DNA from: Campylobacter concisus
Lineage (GTDB): Bacteria; Campylobacterota; Campylobacteria; Campylobacterales; Campylobacteraceae
DNA: 64,000 bases
NCBI RefSeq assembly: GCF_001298465.1
Contig: NZ_CP012541.1
Coordinates: forward strand, 682,001-746,000
Reading direction: 5' to 3'
Position 1 is the first letter of the stretch; every line of letters begins with the position of its first letter. This document shows, piece after piece, positions 50,619 through 59,446 of the stretch. Made by a program: the position numbers and the translations under genes. The notes below the pieces were generated by a model. The model did no database searches. It saw only the letters and a program-made list of their open reading frames with translations, and was not told the DNA's origin.

Positions 50619-51988
50619 AATTAACTTTTAATGGTTCTATGGCAATTATAAGGCCTTTTGGTTTTTTGGAAGCAGAGAATGTTCCATTAAAATTAAGTGA
50701 AAAATACATAAACCAAATTTTATCGCGCGATATCAGCGCTATACTGCTCTCACTAAAAAATGTTACATTTTTTAGTCCTGTTTGGCTTGGTAGAATAATT
50801 GAAAATTTAAGCGAAGAAGCACAAAAGCATGGGGTAGTATTTGCGATTTGCGATTACAATGAAATTTTTTATGAATTGATGATGAAAACAGTTAAGAATA
50901 TTTTAAATATTTCAATGTTTGAAAGTGAAAATATCGCAAGCTTGTTTTTAAATAAATTTCTAAACAATGCAAATAACAAAGTTTTCATTTATAACTCAAC
51001 TGAGCAGTATAAGCACTATTTGGCCAATTATCTCAAAAATCGATCATTTGATGTGGTTGAGGCTAGAGATGCGACCGAGTTTAATAAAAAAAAGAATTTA
51101 TATAGTTATGCAGTATCACAGCTAAATCATGTAAGATTAAGACAAAATCAGATAGATACTTTTATAAAAGATGGTGTCGTTATTTATGCCATAAAAAGTT
51201 TTATGGACTCAGATTTTATTGAAGATTTTGATATGTCAGCTCATGACATTATGCTAAGAATCGGATATAAATTTTTTATTTTATGGGTAAATATTTCCGG
51301 TGCTCTAAATATAAGGGGTGCAAAATTTCTAATCAAGCTTGCTAGCATTAGCAAAAGATCAGGTGCATTTATTTCGCTTTGTGGCATAAACGAATCAAAT
51401 TTATCTATTGAATTAGTAACATACCTTAAAGATGCAAACATATTTATCTATAAAAATTTAAATGACTTTTACAAAGACGACACTATTTTTTATCTTAAAA
51501 AAAGAGACTTTGATGTAGAGCCAGTAGATATCAACAAGAGCGTTGCTCAAATTTCATCTTATGTGACGCAAATCGCGAGCAAAATTATCTCACAGTTAGC
51601 AGAAGAAGAAATTTTGTGTGTTGATACCAAGGTTAGTGCGCTTGACATAGAGGATGAGTGCGATTACTTGCGTATTTGTGTTCAGTATTATGGTGATATT
51701 TACGCAAGAGTGCTATTTGGAGTAAAAAAAGATAAATTAGACAAAATTTGCTCTATTTTTATGCCTGAAGGCAATGATTCAAATGATTATTTAAGTGGAT
51801 ATTCTCAAATTTTTAGTATCATTACAGATAAATTTTTGACTCATCTTTGGCAAAAAGGCATAAAAGTAAAAGTTAGTTTGCCTAAAATTTTATCCGATGA
51901 TGTTTTTTTCGATCACAATAGTGTAGGCATCATGAATAGACTAGATGTAAAAGATGACGAAATAGGCTTTGTATTTGTAACCAAGTAA
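50615..51988 (+). CDS. STAS-STAS-CheX-like signalling protein
   Basis: A 457-residue soluble protein in three parts. Residues 1-110 and about 180-290 each look like a STAS fold (strand-helix repeats with AILLSLKNVTFFSP and FFILWVNISGALNIRG at the usual loop). Residues about 305-450 resemble CheX: paired strands, then a long helix ending before LPKIL. In CheC/CheX phosphatases the helix carries E-x2-N and a proline about 22 residues later; here it reads Q398-I-F-S401 with P423, so the acid and the asparagine are replaced and it may bind but not hydrolyse. Coupled by ATGA to the HDOD-like gene. Neither STAS loop has an obvious phosphorylatable serine that I can be sure of. Confidence 0.6.
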   Translation: MKLTFNGSMAIIRPFGFLEAENVPLKLSEKYINQILSRDISAILLSLKNVTFFSPVWLGRIIENLSEEAQKHGVVFAICDYNEIFYELMMKTVKNILNISMFESENIASLFLNKFLNNANNKVFIYNSTEQYKHYLANYLKNRSFDVVEARDATEFNKKKNLYSYAVSQLNHVRLRQNQIDTFIKDGVVIYAIKSFMDSDFIEDFDMSAHDIMLRIGYKFFILWVNISGALNIRGAKFLIKLASISKRSGAFISLCGINESNLSIELVTYLKDANIFIYKNLNDFYKDDTIFYLKKRDFDVEPVDINKSVAQISSYVTQIASKIISQLAEEEILCVDTKVSALDIEDECDYLRICVQYYGDIYARVLFGVKKDKLDKICSIFMPEGNDSNDYLSGYSQIFSIITDKFLTHLWQKGIKVKVSLPKILSDDVFFDHNSVGIMNRLDVKDDEIGFVFVTK

Positions 51989-51997
51989 GGAGAAGAA

Positions 51998-52645
51998 ATG
52001 TATGTTGCACCTAGTATTTTATCGGCTGATTTTGGAAATTTGGCAGCTGAGATAAGAGCCATTTGCGAGGCTGGGTGCGATCTGGTGCATGTTGATGTTA
52101 TGGATGGGCATTTTGTGCCAAATTTAACCATCGGACCAGTTGTGGTAAATGCCGTTGCAAAGGCAGCTACAAAGCCACTTGATATACATTTAATGGTTGA
52201 GAATAACTCGTTTTTTGCCGACCTTTTCTTGCCGCTAAAGCCAAAATTTCTAACCTTTCACATTGAAGAGGAGAAGCATCCATTAAGGCTCATAGATCAC
52301 ATCAGGAAAAACGGCGTTGGCCCTGGCATCGTGCTAAATCCGCATACGCCAGTTAGTGCGATCGAGTATATTATTGATGAAGTTGATATGGTGCTTTTGA
52401 TGAGCGTAAATCCTGGCTTTGGCGGTCAGAAATTTATGCCAGTCGTGCTTGAAAAAACAAGGGCGCTACGAGAGCTGATAGAACGAAAAAACGCTAAGTG
52501 CCTCATCGAAGTAGATGGTGGCATAAACGGACTAAATGCACCTGATCTTGAAGAGGCAGGAGCTGATATTTTGGTGGCTGGCAACTACATCTTCTCATCA
52601 AATTCTTACGAACAAGCCATTCGCGCCATAAAGCTTGAGTTTTGA
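51998..52645 (+). CDS. rpe: Ribulose-phosphate 3-epimerase
   Basis: Pentose-phosphate pathway TIM-barrel enzyme, 215 residues. APSILSADFGNL, VDVMDGHFVPN (metal-binding aspartate), HLMV and VNPGFGGQKF are all present. AAGGAGAAG ribosome site. It overlaps the next gene by 4 bases (TTGA). Confidence 0.97.
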   Translation: MYVAPSILSADFGNLAAEIRAICEAGCDLVHVDVMDGHFVPNLTIGPVVVNAVAKAATKPLDIHLMVENNSFFADLFLPLKPKFLTFHIEEEKHPLRLIDHIRKNGVGPGIVLNPHTPVSAIEYIIDEVDMVLLMSVNPGFGGQKFMPVVLEKTRALRELIERKNAKCLIEVDGGINGLNAPDLEEAGADILVAGNYIFSSNSYEQAIRAIKLEF

Positions 52646-53442
52646 AACCAAAAAAACAGCGTTTAGAAAATAGCATAGAAATTTTAGCTAGGCAAAATTT
52701 AAGCTATCACGAGTTTATTTTAAGATTTAGCGATATTGAAGAAATTTCATCACTTATTGACGTGCGCGACCTTGATATGTGGCGAACTCTTGGGCTTGAC
52801 ATCACCAGAAATGAAGAGAATGAGATCGAGCTTGGCACGAGATTTAGAGATATTAGCGAGCAGGAATTTTGTGTGGTTGATATCGAAACGACTGGCGGTA
52901 CGACGAGCGGACAGATCATTGAAATCGGTGCAATAAAAATGAAAAATAGCATTGAGATAGGGCGTTTTGAAAGCTTTATAGCAGCTAATGTGGTGCCTGA
53001 AAATATCACCGAGCTAACCGGTATAAAGGCTAGCGATTTAGTTGGCGCGCCAAATTTACTAAATGTGCTTGAGCGGTTTAAAATTTTTCTAGGAACTAGC
53101 GTCTTTATCGCTCATAACGTAAATTTTGACTATGGCTTTATCTCTAACAGCCTAAATGAGATCGGTCTTGGTATGTTGCTAAATAGAAAGCTTTGCACCA
53201 TCGATCTTAGTCGCCGCACTATCGCTTCTCAAAAATACGGACTTGGCTCGCTAAAAGAGCTTCTTGGCATAAATAATACCCACCACAGAGCCCTAAATGA
53301 TGCAATAGCTGCGGCTGAAATTTTTAAAGTCTGCCTCACACGCCTGCCTTTTAGTATCCAAACGACAGAGGATCTCATAAGTTTTAGCAAAAGAGCTCCA
53401 AGTGTGAAGCTAAAACCTGAACCAGTTTTGTGTGCGAATTAG
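52642..53442 (+). CDS. dnaQ: DnaQ-family 3'-5' exonuclease (DNA polymerase III epsilon-like)
   Basis: DEDDh exonuclease, 266 residues. Motif I VVDIETTG has D80 and E82; further motifs are HNVNFDYGF and the C-terminal HRALNDA with the DEDDh histidine. About 70 extra N-terminal residues precede the catalytic domain. It starts with TTG at 52642, overlapping the rpe stop; no ATG is available there. Whether it is the replicative proofreading subunit or a stand-alone exonuclease is not certain, though the gene occupies the dnaQ position next to rpe in C. jejuni. Confidence 0.88.
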   Translation: MKPKKQRLENSIEILARQNLSYHEFILRFSDIEEISSLIDVRDLDMWRTLGLDITRNEENEIELGTRFRDISEQEFCVVDIETTGGTTSGQIIEIGAIKMKNSIEIGRFESFIAANVVPENITELTGIKASDLVGAPNLLNVLERFKIFLGTSVFIAHNVNFDYGFISNSLNEIGLGMLLNRKLCTIDLSRRTIASQKYGLGSLKELLGINNTHHRALNDAIAAAEIFKVCLTRLPFSIQTTEDLISFSKRAPSVKLKPEPVLCAN

Positions 53443-53455
53443 CGATAAAAAATTA

Positions 53456-53516
53456 TCCATAATCCTAAATTTAATCATTAATTTTTATGTGTTCTTTGTT
53501 TTTAAAGGATTATGGA
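53456..53516. repeat. Long-spaced inverted repeat downstream of dnaQ
   Basis: Perfect 11-base arms TCCATAATCCT (53456-53466) and AGGATTATGGA (53506-53516) separated by 39 AT-rich bases. It starts 14 bases after the dnaQ stop and ends about 30 bases before the next start codon. Confidence 0.75.
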
Positions 53517-53548
53517 CAGTTTACTAAATTTTACAAAAAAGGAGACAA

Positions 53549-53989
53549 ATGAGCCAGAAAAATTTAGTTTCAAATTTCATCTCAGCCGATGATGAGATGC
53601 TTGCTTTTTTGTCAAATTTTGGTGAAAATTGGTGTACGAGTAATGATGAAGCGGAGTTTATAGAGCAAAATTTTACCTTTATTGGCTCAAAGCCAGTTTT
53701 GCAAAATTTAAAAGATTACAAAACGGCTGAATATAAAAAATTTGCCGACATTAAAAAATTTCTCAGCTCAAATCCAAGTATCAAAAGTAAAATTTTAAGT
53801 GGTGATATAAGCTACATCGGCGACAACTTAACAAATATAGAGGTTAAATTTGCGCCTAAGTATTTTTACGATTTTTTAAAATTTATAGTTGAAAATATCC
53901 CAGAGCATCACTATTTTTGTGGTCCCAAGGAGGGCTGGATATTGTTTATTGCGATGGAGGGATATGTAGAATTTGGTGTTTTGCACTAA
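53549..53989 (+). CDS. Unknown soluble protein
   Basis: A 146-residue acidic-to-neutral protein with no signal peptide or membrane segment, preceded by a strong AAGGAGAC ribosome site. It has a Phe/Tyr-rich C-terminal half (APKYFYDFLKFIVENIPEHHYFCGPKEGW) that suggests a compact mixed fold. I recognise no family. The size and make-up would fit an immunity-type or similar small cytosolic protein, but no toxin gene is adjacent, so I do not assign a role. Single-gene unit. Confidence 0.7.
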   Translation: MSQKNLVSNFISADDEMLAFLSNFGENWCTSNDEAEFIEQNFTFIGSKPVLQNLKDYKTAEYKKFADIKKFLSSNPSIKSKILSGDISYIGDNLTNIEVKFAPKYFYDFLKFIVENIPEHHYFCGPKEGWILFIAMEGYVEFGVLH

Positions 53990-54138
53990 TAAATTTATTT
54001 TTAAGCAGTTGTCTAAAATTGTCCAGAAAAGGCAAAACGTGAAAGAAAATTTATTCGTAAAAATTCTTAAAATTAATAAAAAACTGAGCTTGCATCCTAA
54101 CACCGCTTGCTGCTAGCAAAATTTAATCAATTTTTTTA

Positions 54139-54144
54139 TATAAT
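54139..54144 (+). promoter_or_regulatory. -10 element of the NSS transporter gene
   Basis: TATAAT after a run of seven T, 26 bases before the preferred start codon. Confidence 0.5.
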
Positions 54145-54169
54145 CCCTATTTTTCATAAAGGCAAAAAG

Positions 54170-55543
54170 ATGGATAGAAAATCTTGGAGTTCAAGGCTCA
54201 CATACATTTTAGCTGTTGCAGGAGCTACGGTCGGCTTTGGTGCGACATGGCGTTTTCCGTATTTGGTCGGGCAAAACGGCGGCGGCGCCTATGTACTCGT
54301 GTTTTGCATCGCGATGATCGTGATCGGTATACCGATGATTTTGGCTGAAAATGCGATCGGCAGACGCCTAAAATGCAATGCTGTGGATGCTTTTGGTGGA
54401 TCGATAAATGGCAAAAAGATCAGCAAAAAGTGGCAGATCGTTGGCTGGATGGGGCTTGTTGGTGCATTTGGCATTATGGCTTACTACATGGTTATTGGTG
54501 GCTGGGTGCTAAACTACATCGCCCAAATTTCATTTGGCTTGCTTGATCTCTCACATGTGGTTAGTTTTGAGGAGACAAGTGCATTTTATGAGCAAAATAT
54601 CGTAAGCAATCCACTTGCTATAAGCTTTGCAACACTTGTTTTCGTGCTCGTAAACTATGCGATCTTGGTACAGGGCGCAGTTGGCGGTATCGAGCGATCA
54701 GCGAAATTTTTAATGCCACTACTTTTTATTTTAATGCTTATTATGATTGCTAAAAATATCACGCTAGATGGTGCAATAGAGGGTGTGAAATTTTACTTAA
54801 CACCCAACTTTTCAAAGATAAACTTAAAGCTTTTCGTTGATGTTTTGGGGCAGGTATTTTTTGCTCTTTCGCTTGGTTTTGGTGTGATGATCACTCTTTC
54901 TAGCTTTGTGAAAAAGGATGAGGGTTTGGTTAAAATTTCTATTATTACAGGCATTTTAAATACGGTAATCGCTGTGCTTGCAGGCTTTATGATATTTCCT
55001 TCTCTTTTTAGCTACGGCGTATCGCCAGATAGTGGCCCAAGTTTGGTATTTAAATCACTACCAATTGTTTTTTCTCACATGCCATTTGGTGGTTTTTTCG
55101 CGGTTGCTTTTTTTGCACTATTAATGATCGCTGCACTTACAACATCGCTACCAATATATGAAGTAATAATCACGACACTTCAAGAAAAATTTAAGATAAA
55201 ACGCAAAAAGGCAATATTTTTAGTTCTTGGAGGCATATTTATTTTAGGAAATTTACCTTCGCTGATGGCTACAAATATACTAAGTCACGTAAGCATTTTT
55301 GGTAAGAATATTTTTGATGCATATGATGCAATAAGCGCAACGATATTTTTTGTATTTACTTCATTTGGGTGTGCAATATTCGTAGGTTGGGTGCTAAAAG
55401 ATGATGCAAAAAAAGAAATTTTGCAAGGTAGTGAAAAACATGCAAAATTAATAAATGTCTGGTTTTGGTATATAAAATTTGTCGTGCCGTTTATCATTTT
55501 GGTGCTTTTTATCAGCTCGTTTTACGATAATTTTTTGAAATAG
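54170..55543 (+). CDS. Neurotransmitter:sodium symporter family transporter
   Basis: Sodium-coupled importer of the LeuT/NSS fold, 457 residues, about 11-12 membrane helices. The hallmark TM1 segment GATVGFGATWRFPYLVGQNGGGAYVL is intact, with the unwound-helix glycines that bind substrate and sodium. The ligand is most likely an amino acid, but cannot be told. I start at the ATG at 54170 (MDRKSWSSR) behind AAAGG; the frame from 54107 adds an unlikely hydrophobic leader. The first 200 bases of the gene are markedly GC-richer than the rest (see findings). Confidence 0.92.
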   Translation: MDRKSWSSRLTYILAVAGATVGFGATWRFPYLVGQNGGGAYVLVFCIAMIVIGIPMILAENAIGRRLKCNAVDAFGGSINGKKISKKWQIVGWMGLVGAFGIMAYYMVIGGWVLNYIAQISFGLLDLSHVVSFEETSAFYEQNIVSNPLAISFATLVFVLVNYAILVQGAVGGIERSAKFLMPLLFILMLIMIAKNITLDGAIEGVKFYLTPNFSKINLKLFVDVLGQVFFALSLGFGVMITLSSFVKKDEGLVKISIITGILNTVIAVLAGFMIFPSLFSYGVSPDSGPSLVFKSLPIVFSHMPFGGFFAVAFFALLMIAALTTSLPIYEVIITTLQEKFKIKRKKAIFLVLGGIFILGNLPSLMATNILSHVSIFGKNIFDAYDAISATIFFVFTSFGCAIFVGWVLKDDAKKEILQGSEKHAKLINVWFWYIKFVVPFIILVLFISSFYDNFLK

Positions 55544-55554
55544 GGCGTAAAAAT

Positions 55555-56757
55555 ATGTTTTATTTTTTACTCGGTATTTACTTTTTTTACGTTGCTGCAA
55601 AGGTGTGGCTAGCGATTTTGCAGATAGGCTTTATCCGTGCGGAGGCTAAAAAGCCGGCCGTCGTGCTAGAACAGAATGAATACGAAACCGCCGCTGCCGC
55701 AGCGATAACTAATCAAAAATTTGAGATAGTTAGCCTTCTCTATCACGCCGCGATATTTATGATGTGGGCATGCTGGGGGCTTGGCGCAATATCGGGGCAT
55801 GCTTATAAAACGGGAGATATAGGCGATAACGTCTTTATGGTTATGGTATTTTTGCTCGTTTCGTCGCTGCTAGAACTACCGCTAAATATCTACGAAAGCT
55901 TCGTCAAAGACAAAAAGCTCGGCTTTTCAAACGTAACGCCTAAAATTTTTGCGCTCGATCTACTTAAAACGCTCGCGCTAACGCTGGTGTTTGGCACGCT
56001 GTTTGTATGGCTGGTGCTGCTTTGCATTAGATTTTTGGGCGATTTTTGGTGGTTTTGGGCGTTTTTGCTTAGCTTCGCGGTCGCGCTTGTTATAAATCTC
56101 ATTTACCCGACGCTCATCGCGCCAATTTTTAACAAAATGCAGCCACTAGAAGATGGCGAGCTAAAAGGCCGTATAGAAGGGCTTTTGGCGCAGTGTGGGT
56201 TTAAAAGTAGCGGCGTTTTTACAATAGACGCTAGCAAGCGCGACAACCGCCTAAACGCCTATTTCGGCGGCCTTGGCACGACTAAACGCGTGGTACTTTT
56301 CGACACGCTCGTTAAAAAACTAAGCTTAGATGAGATAATCGCCGTTTTGGGGCATGAGCTGGGGCATTTTAAGCACAAAGATATCCTAAAAATGATCGCT
56401 CTAAGCGCGGTTATGCTTTTTGCGATGTTTTTGATATTCGGCAACATCCCTGACGCGGCGTATAAAGCGCTTGGGCTTCATAGCGGAGGCGGCGGAACGA
56501 TCGTGTTTTTGCTACTTTTTTCGCCGATTTTCGGATTTTTATTTTCGCCCGTTAGCTCGTATTTTAGCCGCGCGAACGAATTTGGCGCCGATAAATTCGC
56601 AGGCAAGCTTTCAAACAAAACCGACATGATAAGCGCGCTAAAAAAACTAGGCAGCGAAAACAAGGCCTTCCCGAAGGCTCATCAGCTCTATGCGTTCGTC
56701 TATCATTCGCATCCAAGTCTTTTTGAGCGTATAAACGAGCTGAAAAATGAAAATTGA
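55555..56757 (+). CDS. M48-family Ste24-type membrane metallopeptidase
   Basis: Membrane zinc protease, 400 residues. An M48 N-terminal membrane domain (several helices, about residues 1-190) is followed by the catalytic domain with HELGH at 267-271 (LGHELGHFKH) and the distal ligand glutamate in SRANEFGADKFA. The CAAX-protease relatives process prenylated proteins in eukaryotes; the bacterial enzymes act in membrane protein quality control. The gene is far richer in G and C than its neighbours (one stretch at 56221-56280 is 58% GC against about 23-42% in the next gene). It overlaps prmC by 11 bases. Confidence 0.92.
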   Translation: MFYFLLGIYFFYVAAKVWLAILQIGFIRAEAKKPAVVLEQNEYETAAAAAITNQKFEIVSLLYHAAIFMMWACWGLGAISGHAYKTGDIGDNVFMVMVFLLVSSLLELPLNIYESFVKDKKLGFSNVTPKIFALDLLKTLALTLVFGTLFVWLVLLCIRFLGDFWWFWAFLLSFAVALVINLIYPTLIAPIFNKMQPLEDGELKGRIEGLLAQCGFKSSGVFTIDASKRDNRLNAYFGGLGTTKRVVLFDTLVKKLSLDEIIAVLGHELGHFKHKDILKMIALSAVMLFAMFLIFGNIPDAAYKALGLHSGGGGTIVFLLLFSPIFGFLFSPVSSYFSRANEFGADKFAGKLSNKTDMISALKKLGSENKAFPKAHQLYAFVYHSHPSLFERINELKNEN

Positions 56758-57559
56758 AGAGGCTATTAAAGAGGCTAGTTTAAGACTAAGCTCACTTTGT
56801 CAAAATCCAAGCAGAGTGGCTAAAATTTTGCTTATGAACTATCTTGACGTAAGCATTGAATGGATATTTTTAAATCAAAAAAATGAATTTGATGATAGCG
56901 GCTATTTTGCTCTAGTTAAAAGGTATGAAAACTACGAGCCTCTTGAATATATAACTGGTAAAGCTAGCTTTTATGGGCTTGATTTTTACGTGGAAAGCGG
57001 AGTGCTGATCCCAAGACCTGAAACAGAAATTTTAGTGGATAAAGTAATAGAAATTTCACGCGAATATAATGAACCAAAGATCGCAGAAATAGGCACAGGA
57101 AGTGGAATTATTAGTATCATGCTAGCTCTAAAAACAAAGGCAAATATCGTAGCAACAGACATCAATGAAAAAGCTTTGATGCTTGCTAAAAAAAATGCAG
57201 ATAAATTTGATGTAGGTGGGAGGATCAAATTTTTAAACTGCTCTTATGTGGATAAAATTTTAGAAGATATTGATATTTTGGTTTCAAATCCGCCATATAT
57301 TGCAAGAGGCTATAAACTTAGTAAATTTGTACTAAATGAGCCAGAAAGTGCGCTCTTTGGAGGCGAAGTAGGAGATGAAATCTTAAAAGACATTATTCTC
57401 ATAGCCAAAGATCGTAATATCAAAAATGTTGCTTGTGAGATGGGGTACGATCAAAAAGCAAGTATGCAAAAATTCTTAGAGGCCAATGGTTTTGAGTATA
57501 GCTTTTACAAAGACTTGGCTGGCTTTGATAGAGGCTTTTGCGCGAAGTTAAAAATATAA
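56747..57559 (+). CDS. prmC: Release factor glutamine methyltransferase
   Basis: Methylates the GGQ glutamine of peptide-chain release factors, 270 residues. N-terminal helical domain, the RPETEIL segment, the SAM loop AEIGTGSGIISI, and the catalytic NPPY at 181-184. Low GC, like the genome average, right after a GC-rich gene. Confidence 0.94.
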   Translation: MKIEEAIKEASLRLSSLCQNPSRVAKILLMNYLDVSIEWIFLNQKNEFDDSGYFALVKRYENYEPLEYITGKASFYGLDFYVESGVLIPRPETEILVDKVIEISREYNEPKIAEIGTGSGIISIMLALKTKANIVATDINEKALMLAKKNADKFDVGGRIKFLNCSYVDKILEDIDILVSNPPYIARGYKLSKFVLNEPESALFGGEVGDEILKDIILIAKDRNIKNVACEMGYDQKASMQKFLEANGFEYSFYKDLAGFDRGFCAKLKI

Positions 57560-57569
57560 AGGAGAGAGT

Positions 57570-58049
57570 TTGAGAGGAATTTATTTTTTGCTTTTGGCAG
57601 TACTTATAGGAGCTGAGCTAACGCTTGGTATCTTGGTGGCGCCAGTCATATTTTTCCCGCAAAGCATCATAGGAGATGGTGTACTTACGCATTTTATGAG
57701 TGGTCAAATGATGACAAAGATATTTTTGAAATTTAATTATATTTTGCTTTTTATAAGCATAGTTGTAATGATTAGCGAGCTATTTGATCTTAGAAAAAAA
57801 CTTATTTTTTCACTAAAATTTAGCATGTTAATGCTTGCTTTTTTAAATTTGACTTTAGCTTTGAGCTTTGTATTTTTCTTTACGCCTTTTATAGTTTACG
57901 CTCAAAATTTGGGGGTCGATGCGACACAGACGGCAGAATTTGCCAAAATGCATAGTGCGAGTGAATATGTGATGAAAATCATGCTTATTTTACAAATTAT
58001 TTTATTTTTTGTGAAATTTAAGATTAGTCAAAATGAATGCAAAGCCTGA
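57570..58049 (+). CDS. DUF4149 membrane protein
   Basis: A 159-residue protein with four membrane helices and the polar loop AEFAKMHSASEYVMKI between the last two, fitting the DUF4149 pattern. The start is a TTG at 57570 behind GGAGAG. Function unknown. Its end overlaps the first ThrE half by 17 bases. Confidence 0.78.
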   Translation: MRGIYFLLLAVLIGAELTLGILVAPVIFFPQSIIGDGVLTHFMSGQMMTKIFLKFNYILLFISIVVMISELFDLRKKLIFSLKFSMLMLAFLNLTLALSFVFFFTPFIVYAQNLGVDATQTAEFAKMHSASEYVMKIMLILQIILFFVKFKISQNECKA

Positions 58050-58815
58050 TATTCAAGTCTTAACAAATTTTCTAGCCGAATACACGACAGCTATGGTTAG
58101 TGCCGGTACCTATACAGCGCGTGTAGAAAAGTGCGTAGATCGCATAGCTAAACACTACGGCTACGACGTTAGCGTGACGATTTTCGTGAAGTATTTTACC
58201 ATTAGCGTCATGGATTCGGCCGACAACTCCCTGCGCCGAACCTACGTAAAAAAGATCCCGTTTGGTCATGTGAGCTTTAACCGCATTTCCGAGCTTTCGT
58301 CGCTTAGTTGGCGGATTTTGGATGAAGATTTAAGCCTAGACGAGGCCAAAGAGCAGTTTGAGGGCGTCATGCGCATCGGGGCGAATAAATTTGCAAGCTC
58401 GCTTATTTTGATTAGCCTTGCAAATGCGGCGTTTTGCAAGCTTTTCGGCGGCGATGCTGGCTCGGTGGCTTGCGTATTTTTCGCGACGCTCGTGGGGTAT
58501 AGCCTTAGATTTGCGCTTGCTAAAATGGGCGTAAATTTAAAAATCCAGTATGTTTTAGTGTCGTTCGTCGTCTCTTTTATCGCTTATCTTGGCGTATTTT
58601 ACGGCTTTACGCACACTAGCGACGTGGCGATCGGCTCGTCGATACTCTTTTTGATGCCGGGCGTTTTTCTCATAAACTCGGTCTTTGATATCCTAAACGA
58701 CAACACGCTAGTAGGCATCAGCAGGGCCGTGAGCACGGGCATCCTGATACTTTGCATAGCAGTGGGCGTCTATATCACGCTCTCGCTTAGCAGCGCGGAG
58801 ATTTTACATGTTTGA
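58033..58815 (+). CDS. ThrE-family threonine/serine exporter, N-terminal subunit (DUF1212)
   Basis: A 260-residue protein: a soluble N-terminal domain (ARVEKCVDRIAKHYGYDVSV, typical of ThrE) and about five membrane helices from residue 120. It is the first half of a split ThrE-type amino-acid exporter; the second half overlaps by 8 bases. GC content rises sharply just after the start codon (58141-58260 about 45%, 58621-58680 52%) while the first 40 bases are AT-rich, suggesting a recombination join near 58.07 kb. Substrate inferred from family only. Confidence 0.88.
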   Translation: MNAKPDIQVLTNFLAEYTTAMVSAGTYTARVEKCVDRIAKHYGYDVSVTIFVKYFTISVMDSADNSLRRTYVKKIPFGHVSFNRISELSSLSWRILDEDLSLDEAKEQFEGVMRIGANKFASSLILISLANAAFCKLFGGDAGSVACVFFATLVGYSLRFALAKMGVNLKIQYVLVSFVVSFIAYLGVFYGFTHTSDVAIGSSILFLMPGVFLINSVFDILNDNTLVGISRAVSTGILILCIAVGVYITLSLSSAEILHV

Positions 58816-59332
58816 GCTTTTGACTGCGACTCTCATAGACGGTGCCTTTGCCGCGGTGGCGGGTCTTGGCTTTGCCTACGCTAGCTCGCCGCCTAAAAGA
58901 ACTCTTGTATTTTGCGCGCTGCTTGCGGCATTTGCGCACGCCAGCCGTTTTTGGATCATGCAGATGGGATTTTTTAACATCAGCGTCGCCACTCTCATCG
59001 TCTCTTTTTTAAGCGGGATTTTAGGTATGCTCTTTGCCAAACGGCTCAAAGCGCCCGCCGAGATCATCGCATTTCCCGCACTTTTGCCGATGGTACCTGG
59101 AGTTTACGCGTATAAGGGTATTTTGGCGCTATTTTCGTTTCTAAACGAGCCTGATATCGCTAAGAAAAACGAATACCTAATCATATTTTTCGATAACGCG
59201 ATCACAACTACGACGGTCTCGCTAGCTCTAGGCGTGGGCGTTTCGGTGGTGCTTATTTTATTTTACGATCAGTCCTTGATGATTACCCGCGGCGCCAAAT
59301 GCGATCTGGCGACGAGAAAGACGCGCAGATAA
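58808..59332 (+). CDS. ThrE-family exporter, C-terminal subunit (DUF3815)
   Basis: A 174-residue protein with about five membrane helices, including FPALLPMVPGVYAYKG, typical of the ThrE C-terminal domain. It pairs with the preceding gene; in Corynebacterium both are one polypeptide. High GC, continuous with its partner. A basic C-terminal tail ends in RKTRR. Confidence 0.86.
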   Translation: MFELLTATLIDGAFAAVAGLGFAYASSPPKRTLVFCALLAAFAHASRFWIMQMGFFNISVATLIVSFLSGILGMLFAKRLKAPAEIIAFPALLPMVPGVYAYKGILALFSFLNEPDIAKKNEYLIIFFDNAITTTTVSLALGVGVSVVLILFYDQSLMITRGAKCDLATRKTRR

Positions 59333-59388
59333 TTTTAACTTTGGCATAGAAATTTGCATGGCTTTTTGATAGTTTTTATTATTTTTAC

Positions 59389-59415
59389 TAGATATTTTTT
59401 AAATTTTGCCGATAT
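59389..59415 (+). promoter_or_regulatory. FliA (sigma-28)-type promoter
   Basis: TAGA at 59389-59392, 17 bases, then CGATAT at 59410-59415 inside GCCGATATA. Same spacing as the FliA-type site at 11101-11127; the -35 half has one mismatch from TAAA. The next start codon is 32 bases downstream. Confidence 0.55.
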
Positions 59416-59446
59416 AGCTTAAAAATAAATTTCAAAAGGATTTATG

